A DNA stretch of 64,000 nt, from positions 124,001-188,000 of the forward strand of contig JAQGDG010000036.1 of NCBI GenBank assembly GCA_029844215.1, given 5' to 3'. Shown one piece after another: positions 47,011 through 60,169 of the stretch (positions are counted from its first letter, which is position 1; every line of letters starts with the position of its first letter). The DNA is from Przewalskia tangutica. Lineage: Eukaryota > Streptophyta > Magnoliopsida > Solanales > Solanaceae. The position numbers and the translations under genes are program-made. The notes under the pieces were generated by a model, which saw only the letters and a program-made list of their open reading frames with translations, ran no database searches and had not been told where the DNA came from.

Positions 47011-47860
47011 AGACAACAATCCTCACAACTACCCCTGAAATCCACACACCGCCCGATGCGAACGCGATTCGAGACTCACCGAAGTTCTTAATCCCGCCGG
47101 TAAAACTTCCAGAAAAGAAACACCAGAACTGGCTCCACTGTCACATAAGGTGAAGGTAGGCACCCTGCAGCCTTACAACCTTCGATAAATCAACACCGCC
47201 GAGTAAACGCCTTTGCTGAAGACAAGACTACCGACCTCCTCGGCCGACTCATCGGTCGAACGATCCACGAACTCATACGCTGTTAACTAAACTGGGCCTA
47301 ACACCCTCATAACCCTAACCCAAAGCGACCACCACAACCGACCCCACCACCATACAGCCGCGGGTTGACCCGCAACGTGGCTCTCAACCCGACCCGAACG
47401 CCAAGACACTAGCTCCCGAACTAAAACTCTCACTAATCACGTTACGAAAACCTAGCCTTCTTAGCTCAACTACCCTCTTTCATTCCACACTACTCGTGAC
47501 TTATCCCACAAACATAGCTTACGTGCACTATGCACTCCGACAAGGGTGAAACATAAAATACTTCTTTACTCGAGATGGCCTTTCCTCTAAGGTCTCTACG
47601 TATAATACTCTAAGGCTTACGTTTTCTCTAGAGGGTTAAGGATATATCTATATCTACTGCTTCACTCCCCTTAGTTATTCTAATCAAACTCGCCTGCAGG
47701 GCGATAGCTGCTGAAGATGACTAACTACCCACCGATCTCAAGGCTAAGTCCTCCTAAGGACACTCTTTCGACATTAGACTGACGGCCGTAGGTACAACAA
47801 GTACTAACTAAAAGACGACATTCCCGATGACGTCTCACACCGTGAATACCGAGGAACATC
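47011..47860 (-). other. Element C shared module of unknown function
   Basis: No recognised domain. It carries the same anchors as A: GGGCCTAACACCCTCAT near 47297 and CGGGTTGACCCGCAACGTGG near 47361. It lies between gag and the integrase remnant. Confidence 0.5.
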
Positions 47861-47869
47861 AATCCGGCT

Positions 47870-48300
47870 GGCCGGAACCTACGTAGCCGCGAACCTAAGC
47901 TCGAGCTCGACCAACTCTCGTGATACCGAACGCCCGTAACCCCGAGACCTCTTCGCATCGTGGATGTGCAAATCTAATCCACGCGGTGACTCGCCGAAAG
48001 TTACCAAAGGACCTTGCCGCTCGCCCTCTTCTCGCCCTTCAACCCGCTGATCTCTACGCTTGGCCTGTTGCGCATAAGCCCGCATACGTGCCATGCTCAA
48101 GCTTCAATCAAGAATTACTTCAGCAACCTCTCTAGATAGTCATCAAGACTCGCGGTACATCGGTATACTCTCGTAGCCAAATCCATAGCTAGTAAGGTCG
48201 CCTTCGCAATCTAAATTCACCGTTCTGGCCCGGAACTGGGTTCAAATATCATGGCGCGAGGGAATCGCTGCGCCGCTGCAACTCGGGCCGTGACGAGCAT
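47870..48300 (-). pseudogene. Element C gag remnant
   Basis: The minus frame 47879-48100 starts MARMRAYAQQAKRRDQR, the same mid-gag basic segment as in A and B. Upstream sequence (48110-48190) encodes the degraded DDYLE and VYRC part. No zinc knuckle follows. Confidence 0.65.
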
Positions 48301-48598
48301 AACTCCCGAATGAAATACCACCCCAGTGATGATTGGGCCGCTGCCTCAGAACCTTCCGAACTCTACTCGCAGCCTCCTTTGCGCCTCCCGGGCCTGTTGC
48401 TGCCTACGCGGAGGCATAACGGTAGGAAAGAAATACGTGAGAGGTCCAACTTACAACACAGCTCAAGGCACGATCTCAGAGTGAGAAGAATAGAAACTAA
48501 TCCTAAATATCCTATAGCCTCCTCGACATCGTGGTGCACAACACACCGATAATCAAGACTCTACCGATACGGTCTATAGACACTTTCCGAGGATTAAT

Positions 48599-48613
48599 CG
48601 CCGATACCACTTT
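48599..48613 (-). promoter_or_regulatory. Element C primer binding site
   Basis: TGGTATCGGCG on the element strand, an initiator-Met-like primer site with one base fewer than in A, B and D, four bases from the LTR end. Confidence 0.7.
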
Positions 48614-51600
48614 TGTCACGACCAACCCGCCCGTGGATCGTGCCTTACCTCGCACCCTAGTGATACAACATCGCAGTAATCACGAACATAAGATGATAAC
48701 ATGAAATAACAAGAAGTATGAAACAATAGTCTGAGAAAACTTGTCTTCACGATATATATAAATCAATTTAAAACCAACAGCTACATCCCATTACAACTCG
48801 CCACAACAAGATTTCATGCACTTCTAAGAATGATACGACAAAATGGCGACAGGCCCCGCCAAACCCCGAATGCAAACACCTACTACGCATGCGGACTATA
48901 CCACCGATAAGCCTCCGAGAAATGGAGCTTCCCAAACGCCGAACTGTGACTCGAGAGCTAGGATCAACGATCGTGTACCTCAACTCGCAGCATGAACGCA
49001 CTTCGGGCGAGGTCGCATAACAGTACCAAGTGTGAAATCGAAAATATCAAATGAAATCATAATAGTCTATAAAGCAGAGACATGTATGATAACCAAACTA
49101 CGCTCACAATAAATAAGCGATATGTCAAGTCGTGACTCACGCCTCAAGTCATCACTCAAATATAACAATGGGTCTCACGACACAACATCAATCACGCCCG
49201 TGGCATACCTTCGCACCGCCGCGCCTATGATATAATCACACTGCTATACATATGAACACCGTGTCCCACCGTGTCATCATAAAACCGACGGTAAGTGCGA
49301 AGGCATAGCCGACTACTAAAACCCACCGCATAAACAAGGTCAGAATCAGATCATGAGATCTGCTCTAGACCGCACATGATCAAAGCCGCCACTCGCCCGC
49401 AGATCTAATGCGCGCCTAGCCTCGAACTTCCCATAGCCCGCACGGGCCACCCAATGGCCCGCATGAGGTATTCCCGCATCGAGGGTAGCTACTCCCTAGC
49501 GCCCCGACTCGCCGTCCGCGTAGCCACAAAGACCGCATGACCACAAGGGCCGCAAACTAACTCGAACTCTCGTAGCTCCGCATAGGCCATACTGCACTGC
49601 ATAAGGTATTCTCGAATCATAGGTCACTAGACCCGCCGAAGTCTACCCCAGACGGAGGCGCTTAACCTCCGAAATAAGTCAAGCGAGTGGTATAATACCA
49701 ACATAACGGTGATCGTTAAACAACTTTAAGCTTAATCGAGGAAAACCCTTTACACAAAACATCACAAGATACTAACACACGTAGCATCCTAGCATGTTTA
49801 CTTATCAAATCAACAAGAAAGTTTTACAAGGCTCTCACAAACCAACACAATCAAGTTATACACACAAGGTACAGTCTAATATATGATTAACTGTGCCTGT
49901 ATCTATTCCCAAAGTACTTCATACATTATCTTTTAAAAGATACGTTACGCTTACAAAGTCACACAATACCCGTAGTATATGAAAATAGAGTGATTATCTT
50001 TTGAAGTAAATCAAAACACTTCTCTTCAGAAATCAAGTAACAACATTCTTTTCCAAATGTTTCAGGTTTGCCTAATTTCAATTACTCAAGTTTCTCATTT
50101 TCGAAAGGTTTCGTAGTTCATAATTTTAATCACTTAATGATATAATTCTCCTTTAAAAGCAATTTGAGAAACATATGTCTGATACGTGAGTAGGTTATTC
50201 TTGTTTATAAAAATCTTATTTAAGCAGCCATAATCTAGGAAATGTAACATCATTTTGTCTCATCTTAGTTTCTATGCAGATGGAAGTTTCTACTGGTTTT
50301 ACTAATACATTATTAGACAAAACATTTCCCTTTATTAGCGCTGCTGTGGTTTGTTCGATACTTATTCTGATTTCCGAAATCAGTAAAACATTATTGCTTT
50401 TAAAATCAAGTACTCATTACTCGCGAATGAGGTTTTACAACATTTTTAACAAAATGTTAATTACCAAGTAAAAAAGTTAAGTCTCTTATCTTTAAGATTA
50501 AGCCTCTTAACTTTTAAAAATCAGTAAACCATTCTCTTTACCTCTCTTAAAACGTTATACTTAACTTCCCATAAAGCTAGTATAACTCTTCTTTATTATC
50601 ACACATCAAGTCAGTTACCTTTTAAAACCACAAAGCATTTTACACATGACGCCTCACCGTACTACATAGTTATACACATATCATGCTAGAAAAGGTAGGA
50701 AGAGGTTCACATACCTCGCGACGACATCGACTAATAGCAAAACGCCCAAGTACCTCAAACCGCCGGCTACTCCTTGCCAAGTAGATCGCGCCACGCATGG
50801 TACTTCAACCTATAAGGCCACAAGGCGCTTTATTAACATCTAGATCATATCGTAGAACATTTTACGTAAAATTCAAAGACTCCCCGCAACCGCGTAAATC
50901 TCCTCCTCTATCGAGGCCGCCATCAAGCCAACCAGTGGGTTTATACATCTAACCGACGTGTAAAATTCTACTTCACAAGAATGCTACATAAGTCATCAGA
51001 ATACACCCTATGTAATTACAGTTCAGCTTCTCTTCTTTCAAAAGGTTTCTTATTATTCAGCTTAAGTCAAAAGACATCACGATAACTACGTTCAGTTCTA
51101 TATATAGTATACTTCAACTATATATTCTAACAACATGTAATTTCCAATTACAATAGGGGACAAGATAATTACCTCGATAAGCCCATAATTATCCAAGTAT
51201 AAAGTCGATCCCTGGCAACGCTTAGCTCCAACTCCGCTGCGCTCCAACCCGCTCCAAACCACCCTTAGAAGTTCTAACCAATTTCTACTTAATACTCCAA
51301 CTAACTATGGAGATTTTTCCTAGTGGTTTCGGTTTTGTGGATCAAGAAGTATAATAGTATTTCGGGCTTTTCAGATAAGTATAACCTGGAATACTACAAG
51401 GTATAAGTGGCCAAGGTATTTTGGGTATAGTAACAATACTTTGAGAGTATTTCTACCAAGGGGGTATTTATACGAGACAACACCACAAGTGGTGTATAAT
51501 TTTCGCCAACCCCACTGTGTGTACTCGGCAAGGGGAGAGGGCTCTCGCCAAAGCCTCACAGGGGAAACGAACACCACAAGGGAGAGGGGATTTCTAAGAC

Positions 51601-52033
51601 TTAGAACATTTTTAGGATGAATAAGTCTTCCAAGGAGAGGTATTTATAGGTCAAGCAAAGGCCAACCAACGGCCAAGATCACGCCAAGTAGTAGGCAAGT
51701 GTAAGGTCAAGATTTGGACAAGTGTGTGGGTCCCACTTTATCAATCAACACACAAAATATCCTACCAACCCCAAAGGTCCAATTCGGCTCACTACCGCCC
51801 ATAGGTCCACTCAATGAGAGGGTGCCAAGTGGCGCCTCTTTGTCCTACACGCTTCGCCTCTCTGAAAAATCCGCAAAAATTAAAAATGACATAGCCGAAT
51901 TTACCCTACGCGAAGTCAGAAACGTCATTTAAAAACGACTTAACCGGTGTCAGGCACAAAAATAATTTCGCCAAGCACTTTAAGGCACAACTTTTCTACG
52001 CACGCCCCACGCATATACTGAAATACGGTATAA
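48614..52033 (-). mobile_element. Element C 5' LTR
   Basis: Uninterrupted 3,420-bp LTR. It shows GAATGAGGTTTTACAACA at about 50426-50443 with no insertion, which is the pre-insertion site for B. TATA box at 51639-51650. Confidence 0.92.
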
Positions 52034-52038
52034 CGTGT

Positions 52039-53133
52039 AGTCACCTGAAAGGTCCTCATGGATTCGTGTTCCATTTCTTACTTGATTGCTCTTTTCATCG
52101 GTCGCATTCTTTCCGCACTCCCAAACTTATTCTAGCTTACATACATAAATTCCATACTAACTCGCCTCCACTTGGAGTTACTAAATTAAACAACATAAGG
52201 CCGCCCGGCTCACAACTGAAACTCGGTGGAACACGCCCACGAACCCATAAAATGATTAACTAAAATTTGGGCCTTGCACTCGTGACTCGTCACGTGGCTT
52301 GACTACTACCAACTGATCCCATTCCTTTCAAGTTACTGGGCGACCCTAAATAGATCCCCAACCGACTCGGCCGCATTTAACTCTTTCCTAGGTCCTGCCT
52401 TAACTTTTTACTACCCGGTAAGGCCTTATATACCTAAGGTCTCGGTGGTTATCAACATTTTTAGGCTCGCAATTTCTATGCTCCAAGCCTATCTTATCAC
52501 CTCCGTGAACCGGTACAAGAACTTCTCGTAATATCATAATCGTGTTGTCTTGACCACAACAACCATACTTTCTTCGCTCGGATCTCGTACAATTCCCTTT
52601 AAGCATACCACGAGCTTAAGTTACTATCATAGTCTTCCACTTAGTCTCTTAATAATAACTTCTTAGGGTCCATTACCTTTTCCGATAACTCATCATTTCC
52701 TAATTATCTCAAATTAGCACGTAAAACCTTGATGAGAATTCATTAAACTGCTTTCATACCTTCCAGATTTATTTAGTCCCTTCCAAATCTCGTAATCTAA
52801 ATCATTCTAGGCAACACGCCCGAATTTCATACATAAATTCGCATAGTTGTATGTCACAATACCAACTACAACCATTACCAACCCGATACGCAATCCACGT
52901 AATCCTTCCCGGTCATCACGCTTTCTCGTAGTCGCAAACAATCATAACTTGTTGTGAGAGACGACCCTAACCATACAACTCTATCGCACGATATTAGAGT
53001 GAGAAAATGGAAACCAATCCTAAATGTCCTGCAGCCTCCCGATTATAGATGTGGTGCACAACACATCGATAATCAAGACCTACTTAGACACGGTGCAGAC
53101 ACTTTCCGAGGACTAATCGCTCGATACCACTTT
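52039..53133 (-). other. Element D internal 5' part
   Basis: Between the C insertion and the D 5' LTR. The primer site at 53118-53129 and a leader shared with A and C (CTTTCCGAGGA-TAATCGC, GTGGTGCACAACACA, CTAAAT-TCCT) are present. Further in, 52230-52300 shares the unknown module (CCACGAACCCATAAAATG, TTTGGGCCTTGCACTCGTGAC). No gag motif was recognised on either strand. Confidence 0.7.
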
Positions 53134-56100
53134 TGTCACGACCGACCCTGCTCGCGATCGTGCCCTACCCGGGCACCCCGCGTGTATACATCGAGAATAG
53201 CAATGAACATACACAACATACGTAAAAACTTAGACAAGAACTAACAACAAAGCTAGCCGATAAGGCCACCTTCCGTAAAATATACTCAATCCGTAAATAG
53301 AACAAGACATTTTTATTTTCTTTACTGTTCAATCCACAATGTGACTACGCACTTAAGAATAAAAACTCAAGCGACAGGCCTCGCCATACCCCGAATGTAC
53401 AACAACCGACAATACCGGGATAAGCCTCAAATGAAGGAGCTTCTCAACACCGACAAAGGATCCTAAGAGCGAGGATCAAGAATCTGACTTTACTCGCAGA
53501 CGTAACGCATTTCAAGGAGGTCAAGACAACATGTACCAAATATGTGAAATCGAAAGATCTGAATGAAATCATAAGTCTAAAATAAAACTGGAGACATGTA
53601 TGATTACTCAATTAACAGTACACTGCGCCTTACTAACAATGAGAGTAAATAGGTGAATACTTACAATATCTAAAGTAGGAGGCTCACGATCAAAGCAGGA
53701 CCACCCGCCCGCAGAATCATTAAGCAATCCTATTCCTGGGACTATATCACCCGCATAGATCGCGTAGACCAGCATGAGGTATTCTCGTGATAGTCAGACT
53801 ACCGCACGGGACTATTTCACCCGCATAAGCCCATAAGGACTCGCATGAGGTATTCTCGCATCACGGGTAGCAAATCCACTAAACAGTGGTATAACGCCTG
53901 GGGTTTACCCTCATTTATACTCTTACCAAGCTGTGGTATAACGCCTGGGGTTTACCCTCATTTATACTCTTACCCTAGCTCAACCAGCCATCATACATAA
54001 CATAAGCCCTACCGCTTATCATACAATAAATAAGCAAGTTAAGAAATCCCCTAACTTTATTAGCCTTATTCATATACATTCTCATTTTAGTTTACTTAAG
54101 GCACTAACATGTCATTATAAAATCCGGGAATTTAACCCAAAGTACTACGTACTTCTATTCTTTTAAAAATGACTCTTTTTCATATATAACTTCCAAGATA
54201 CTAATAACCGTAGTATCAAGTCATAACTACTTTTCAAGACAAGTCACGATACCTTTTAGAAATACATTTAGGCTTCTAAATCAAGTGACTTCTTTCTTTT
54301 AAAACCTTAGGCAATTGATGCCTTAAATCAAATTGCCTTTCAATGAATCAAGCCATTTATCTTTCCATAAAGCCAATATAACCAACTCCCCATAATGTCG
54401 TTATATTCACTTTATGCATTAGTCAAGTACAATTTCCTATCCAAGGGACTTATACGTTTAAAACGAAACAAGTATCACATACTTTAAAACTCTTCAAGTC
54501 CCTTAACATACTTAAATTACTTAGAGTAAACCACTCTTTAAACTTTCCATAAAAACAAGTATCAAAATACTTTCAACATACTTAAAGTCTCTTAACTTTG
54601 AAAACCAAGATATCCTTAACATTTAAACAAGTGAGTTAATTCCCTAACTCAATCAACTTGGACATTCCTAAAATAAGCCAAGGATGTCAAATTGACTAGA
54701 TTGTCAAAATCTCAGACGCTACCGTACTATATACGTGAAACTAGTCATGCTCAAAAGATAGGAAAAGTTCCACATACCTCTTCGGGTCAAACCACTTGTC
54801 AAATACAAATTCCCGCCCGTAGTATGTCAACCTATAATATTCACAATACGTCCATTAAGGCCTTACTTCAAACGTAGAATATTATAAGTGTTAAGTCTCT
54901 AAATTCTACGGAAAATCGGACAACACCTCCTTTGTTTTTACTAACTTTGCCACCTTTTCCAAGGTCGAAAATAATAACCAAACAGCCCCAATTGGCTCAT
55001 AACAATATGAAGGTAATCCAACGCAAATGAATAACCAAACAGCCCCAATTGGCTCACAATAATACGTAGGTAATCCAATGCAAATGAATAACCAAACAGC
55101 CCCAATTGGCTCACAATAATACAGAAGGTAATCCAATGCAAATGAATAACCAAACAGCCCCAATTGGCTCACAATAATATAACAATACCAATTCTTATTC
55201 AATTTCCATTTCAATCCAAATTGGTAGCATAATAAGATATCAAGCCGCAATTGATTCTAGCTACTACATTCTCCAAGTAGGTAACATGCGACAAATCAAT
55301 TTATCGATCAAATTGGATTTCAATTTCAAATGGCTAAATATGACATTTTCGGATTTTTAGCTTCCAATTCCATAACACTTAACAAACTTCATAACACATA
55401 TCACATGACCACTTATAACTTATCATAACATGAAATCTTCAATTACAAAAGTAAAACGAAGATTATACCTCAATTAGCCCAAATATGCTCCAAGAGTACA
55501 AGTCGATCCCTAGCACCTTTAGCTCCTCCTTCCGACATTCCAATCCACCCCAAGCCACCCTTAGAAGCTTATGAAAAACTCATCTTCAAGTTTCAACTTC
55601 AAAGTTGAATAACCCTTTAGGTTTTCGCCTTGCGACTAATACGAAAACACCATTTTTCCGGGATCTTTCTATTGAGAAACACTTATAATACCCTTAGGTA
55701 CCTTGGTTTAAAGTGGGGGAATTATTGGACAAAAATTGGAAATTTTTCCTTCTTGAAAAACCTCTTAGCCGTGAGCTCCCCTAAAGAGCAAGAACAAGTT
55801 CTTGAAAAATAATTCTAAGTGTGGAGAATGACAAGGTCTTGCACCTACTAGTGTACATATATAACACAAGGAAGGGTATATATTAGAACACTTGGGTGGT
55901 TTGGATGAGATTCACTAAATATCAAGCTTATGTGGGGTCATTGACTTGGTCAAAGTTGTCAAGCTCTAAGCTTTGCAAGACTTCATCATAAATTATGGTC
56001 AATTGACCATTCCACCCTTGCACATTTCGTCCATGTCTATAAAGGGGGGGGGGTGACACGTGTCGCCCTCCCGTTCGTCGCAATATTTCGTTTTCCGACA

Positions 56101-56202
56101 ATTCCATAATTCCGATAAATTTTTACTCGTCTCAAACCTTAACATTTGAGTTCTTACGTACGTTCTTAGAAACATATCTTGAAATATTTCCGGGGTGTAA
56201 CA
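53134..56202 (-). mobile_element. Element D 5' LTR
   Basis: Partner of 17593-20657, collinear including the tandem duplication at 53883-53975 and the 58-bp array at 54966-55190. It ends GGGGTGTAACA at 56202, followed by the CACCC target duplication. A G-box GACACGTGTC lies at 56055-56064. Confidence 0.93.
54966..55190. repeat. 58-bp tandem repeat in the D 5' LTR
   Basis: Same array as 19437-19650, with roughly the same copy number (about 3.8), so the expansion was already in the element before it inserted. Confidence 0.92.
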
Positions 56203-56207
56203 CACCC

Positions 56208-56640
56208 GGCGGGACCACCTCGAACTGACCCCACCCCAAACCGGGATGCGGGTCGACCCGCGAATGGTCCTCAACCCGACCCATAATCGCGCCAAACTCT
56301 TGTTCCCCGATCCGGAACAATCTTACATATTCAAGTCCAGAAAGCTACCACTTTTATCTTACACAACCCATGGAATTATCCCACAATACATTTATACGCA
56401 TACCAAGTATTTTGACAAAGACTAACCGTAAAATCTTTTATTCAAGACGGCCTTACATCTAAGGTCTCAACGTGTAATATTCTAAGGTTCATACCTTCCC
56501 TGTCCCCATACTTATCCTTTCAACTAACCATGTCTCTAAACCACAATATACACAACGCTATCTGTACATAGTACTCAACATATAATCATCGTATCACGCA
56601 TGCTAATCTCTAGAGGGTTAAGGATATACCTGAAAAATAG
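56208..56640 (-). other. Element E shared module, continued
   Basis: Continues E's interior after D. GGGATGCGGGTCGACCCGCG-ATGG and CCTCAACCCGACCC near 56242-56283 match the C and A modules. No recognised domain. Confidence 0.55.
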
Positions 56641-57570
56641 GCGGTTCAAAGGACCGCTAAAACTGGGAACTTCCACCGCGACCTCTGCCGTGGCCTGCCG
56701 GTGTATGAACATCCTGCCTAGCTATGGAAGGTGAAGAACCCGCAAATGACCTCGTAGTCTGTGCTATCCCACCAGTGCTACCTCTGGTCGGACAGTCTCT
56801 CGCCAAATGGCCCTGTTGGCCGCAAGCATAACAATCTCCCAAATTAGTACGACACTCTCCCTTATGAATTTTTCCACAACGGCCACACTGAGACAAGGGT
56901 GGCCTCATCCGGCGAGCACTCCTACTCCCCTGAAAATCTGAAACCCTGGGGCCCCGACTGGCCTCAATATCCCGAATGTCCGAAGATCGCGAGGACCACT
57001 CTGTACTGGCGGAGGTACATAACTAGCCTGCTGCTGAGGCGGTCCGCCTTGAAAGTCGCCAAAAGACCCTGTTGTTCTGGCCCTCTTCTGCTGATCTCGG
57101 TCATTCCGTCGACCTCTCCGCTCCTCACACCCGTGCATAAGCTGCATGCGGGCAATGTCCATGCCCTGAAGAGCTACACCGAACAAGCCTCGCTAAGTAG
57201 TCATCGAGCCGGTGACATAGCGGTGCACTGTCCCCATGTCGGCTACTAACGCGAACGCGTCGAGCTAGTGAGCCAAACTCACATTGTACTCCCGGATACG
57301 CCCGCCCCGCCTCAATATCAAAAATCTGTTTACCAGCCATCCTCATCCGCGAGGCAAGAAATGTGCAAGAAATGCCTCGAGAACTCGTCCCAAATAGCCG
57401 AGGCGCATGCTCCCGACGCCCCACGAATCAAACGCCGATCATCGGTATCACGCACCGATGTGAACCTAAGACCACCGACTCGGTCTCCGGCCTTGATCAC
57501 TCATGATCCAGAATCGCCGGATGAACTCATGCGGATCATCCTCGTGCCTCGATCCATAAAATACCGCCCG
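56640..57570 (-). pseudogene. Element E gag with zinc knuckles
   Basis: The best preserved gag of the nest. The minus frame 56657-56908 has CGRCGKIHKGEC and then the canonical C-X2-C-X4-H-X4-C knuckle CYACGQQGHLARDC at 56792-56833, followed by a Gly/Arg-rich tail (GHGRGRGG). The frame 56905-57186 carries GMDIARMQLMHGCEERRGRR and a Gln/Pro-rich linker. The frame 57125-57424 gives LASRMR, CEFGSLARRV and LDDYLA. The knuckle would bind element RNA for packaging. Frameshifts near 56905 and 57150. The N-terminus and everything upstream (leader, 5' LTR) are missing, because element F sequence begins at about 57574. Confidence 0.85.
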
Positions 57571-57573
57571 GAG

Positions 57574-59974
57574 TAGAAGAGTACCGAATCAGTATTTACA
57601 TAGGATCAGACATGAGGCTTGTGTAGCTTTTCGTGGAGTAGAATTGTACCCGTCGGGTTAGATGTGTAACCCCTGGTTGGCTTGGTAGCCGCCTCGATAA
57701 AGGAGAGATTTACGCTGTCATTTGGGGAGGTGCTACCGAATTTTCGGTAGAATGTTCGCGATGAGGTCTAAATGTTAATAAGCGCCTTGGCCTTATAGGT
57801 TGAAGTACTACGCGTGGCGCGATCTACTTGGCTTAGGAGTAGTAGCCGGTTGGAAGTACTTGGAGCGTTTTGCTATTAGTCGATACTCACGCGAGGTATG
57901 TGAACCTCTTCCTATCTCTTCTAGCATGATATGTGTGAACTATGTAGTACGGTATAATGCATACGTGTTAAATGTATTTGATTGGTTTGAAACATAAAGT
58001 GTTATAACGACTTTATGGGAAGTTGGTTATAACAGCTTTATGTAGGTCCTAAAATACTTTGTGGTTTTTAAAAGGTAAATGATTTGTTTATAACTGGCTT
58101 GATGTGTGATAATAAATAACTTGAAGTATTTCAAAAGATTTCTAAATCGTTTTGAAAGAAGAGTGATACTTGGTTTCTTTTGAAAACTTAAGAGTTATAC
58201 TAGCTTTATGGGAAGTTAGGTATAACGGCTTAAGAATGTTTTACTGATTTTGGAAATCAGGATGTGTATCGACAAACCATCGCAAATACGTTAAAAGGAA
58301 ATGTTTTGAATAATTAAGTATTATTAAAACCAAGAGAAACTTCCATCTGCATAGAAGCTAAGATGAGACAAAATGATATTTCTAGATCATGGTCATTGTA
58401 ATAAGATTGTTATAAACAAGCATATCCTACTCACATAAGACTTATGTTTCTCAGTTGTTTAAAAGAGAATTATATTCTTAAATGAATAAGACTACGAACT
58501 ACGAAACCTTTCTAAAATAAGAAACGTGAACATTTGAAATTAGGCAAACTTGGACGTTTGGAAAATAATGTTGTTACTTGATTTTACAAAGGTAAGTATT
58601 TTGGTTTACTTAAAAGGATAGTCACTCTATTTTTATATACTACGGGTATTGTGTGACTTTTGACGTACCTTTTAAAAGAGTTATTGTATAAAGTACTTTG
58701 GGGATTAATTCCCGAACTTGTTAACTTAAAGTAGAAAGTACCTTGTGTGAATAACTTGATTGTATTGAATTGTGATAGCCTGGTAATACTTTCTCGTTGC
58801 TTTGATAAGTAATCATGTTAGGATGCTACGTGTGATAGTATCTTGTGATGTTTGTGTAAAGGGGTTTTCCCTTGATTGTGCTTCTTAACTATCAGTCGTT
58901 ATGATAGTATTGTGCCACTCATCGTGACATATTCGGAGGTTGCCGCCTCCGACGCGGGTAGACTCAGCGGTCGATGGACCTATGATTCGAGAATACCTTA
59001 TGCGGTGCAGCAGGCCTATGCGCGAATCGCGGAGTTCCGTTAGTGTCGCGCCTTGTGGTCACGCGTCCTGTGGCTACGCGACGGGCGAGTCCAGGCGCCG
59101 CCGGAGTAGCTACCGATGCGGGTTATACCTCATGCGGGCCTATGAGTTTGGCCTATGCGGGCTGCGGGAGTTCGAGGTTAGGCAGCGTCGATATCTGCGC
59201 AAGTGGCGGCTTTGATCATGTGACGGTCTAGACAGATCTTATGATACGATTCATGACCGTTGGTACCGTGGGTTTTAGTAGTCGGCTATGCCTTCGTACC
59301 CCGCACAATTTTATTATGACACGTGGGACACGTGTTCATGTGTTCCTCGTGCTTTTATATCATGATCGCGGTGAGGAAGGTATTCCACGCATGATTGATG
59401 TTGTGGGCACAGAGACCCATTGTTATACTTGAGTGATGACTTGAGGCGTGAGTCACGACTTGACATGATCGCTGTTGTAAATCGTAGTTTAGTTATCATA
59501 CATGTCTCCTGCTTTATATGATCGCTATGATTTCACGTATGATTTATTTTCGCCACATACTCTGCACTGCCAGATCGACTCTGGGCCGTTCATGCCGCGA
59601 GTAAGGTACACGATCATTGATCCTCGCTCTTAGGGTCACAATTCGCGTTTGGGAAAGCTCCGTTTCTCGAGGCTTATCGATGGTATAGTCCCTGTTGTTG
59701 TAGGTATTTACATTCGTGGTATGGCGGCCCTGTCCGCCATTGTTATCGTATCATTTCTTAGAAGTGCGTAGTAATCGCCGTGGTTTGTAAAAAGGATTAA
59801 ACTGTTCATGTTGAAAAAGTTGTTATTTATATATATATGCCGTAAGGCAAGTTTTCTCGACATCGTTTATACTTCATTTGTTTCATGTATGTGTTTTATG
59901 TTCCATTGATTACTCGACGTTGTATCACTAGGGTGCCCGGTAAGGCACGATCCACGGGCCGAACAGTCGTGACA
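57574..59974 (+). mobile_element. Element F 5' LTR, truncated
   Basis: Starts at GAAGAGTACCGAATCAG, which corresponds to about 63439 of the 3' LTR, so about the first 1.03 kb (U3 and TATA box) is missing. It ends CAGTCGTGACA at 59974. The left neighbour is E gag on the other strand. Confidence 0.88.
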
Positions 59975-59991
59975 AAAGTGGTATCGAAGCG
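59975..59991 (+). promoter_or_regulatory. Element F primer binding site
   Basis: AAAG then TGGTATCGAAGCG after the LTR end, initiator-Met-like. Confidence 0.78.
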
Positions 59992-60169
59992 ATTAATCCT
60001 CGGAAAGTGTCTACTGCATCAGATCCGATGAAGTCTTGATTATCGGTGTGTGCACCACACCAATAATCGTGAGGCTATAGGATATTTAGGATTGGTTTCT
60101 ATTTCTTATTACTCGAGATCGTGCCTTAGAGCCGTGTTGTAAGTTGGACCTCTAACGTAATTCTTTCCA

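Larger units (their letters stand above)
23419..52033 (-). mobile_element. Element C: compact Gypsy retrotransposon, nested in D
   Basis: LTRs of about 3.4 kb: 23419-25242 plus 44491-46114 (split by element B), and 48614-52033. The interior is 2,499 bp (46115-48613). Target duplication CGTGT: 23414-23418 on the left, 52034-52038 on the right, assuming the last two LTR bases on that side were lost (TATAA, then CGTGT). The interior carries a gag remnant and the integrase C-terminal tail, with no protease, RT or integrase core. Confidence 0.9.
17593..56202 (-). mobile_element. Element D: nested Gypsy retrotransposon
   Basis: LTRs of 3,065 bp (17593-20657) and 3,069 bp (53134-56202), with TG/CA ends and a perfect 5-bp target duplication CACCC at 17588-17592 and 56203-56207. 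The LTRs differ in sequence from those of A, B, C and F except at the ends. The interior, without nested insertions, is about 3.9 kb: 20658-23418 and 52039-53133. It retains RNase H and integrase traces only. No gag or RT was recognised, so D looks non-autonomous or deleted. Element C (23419-52033) is inserted in it. Confidence 0.92.
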
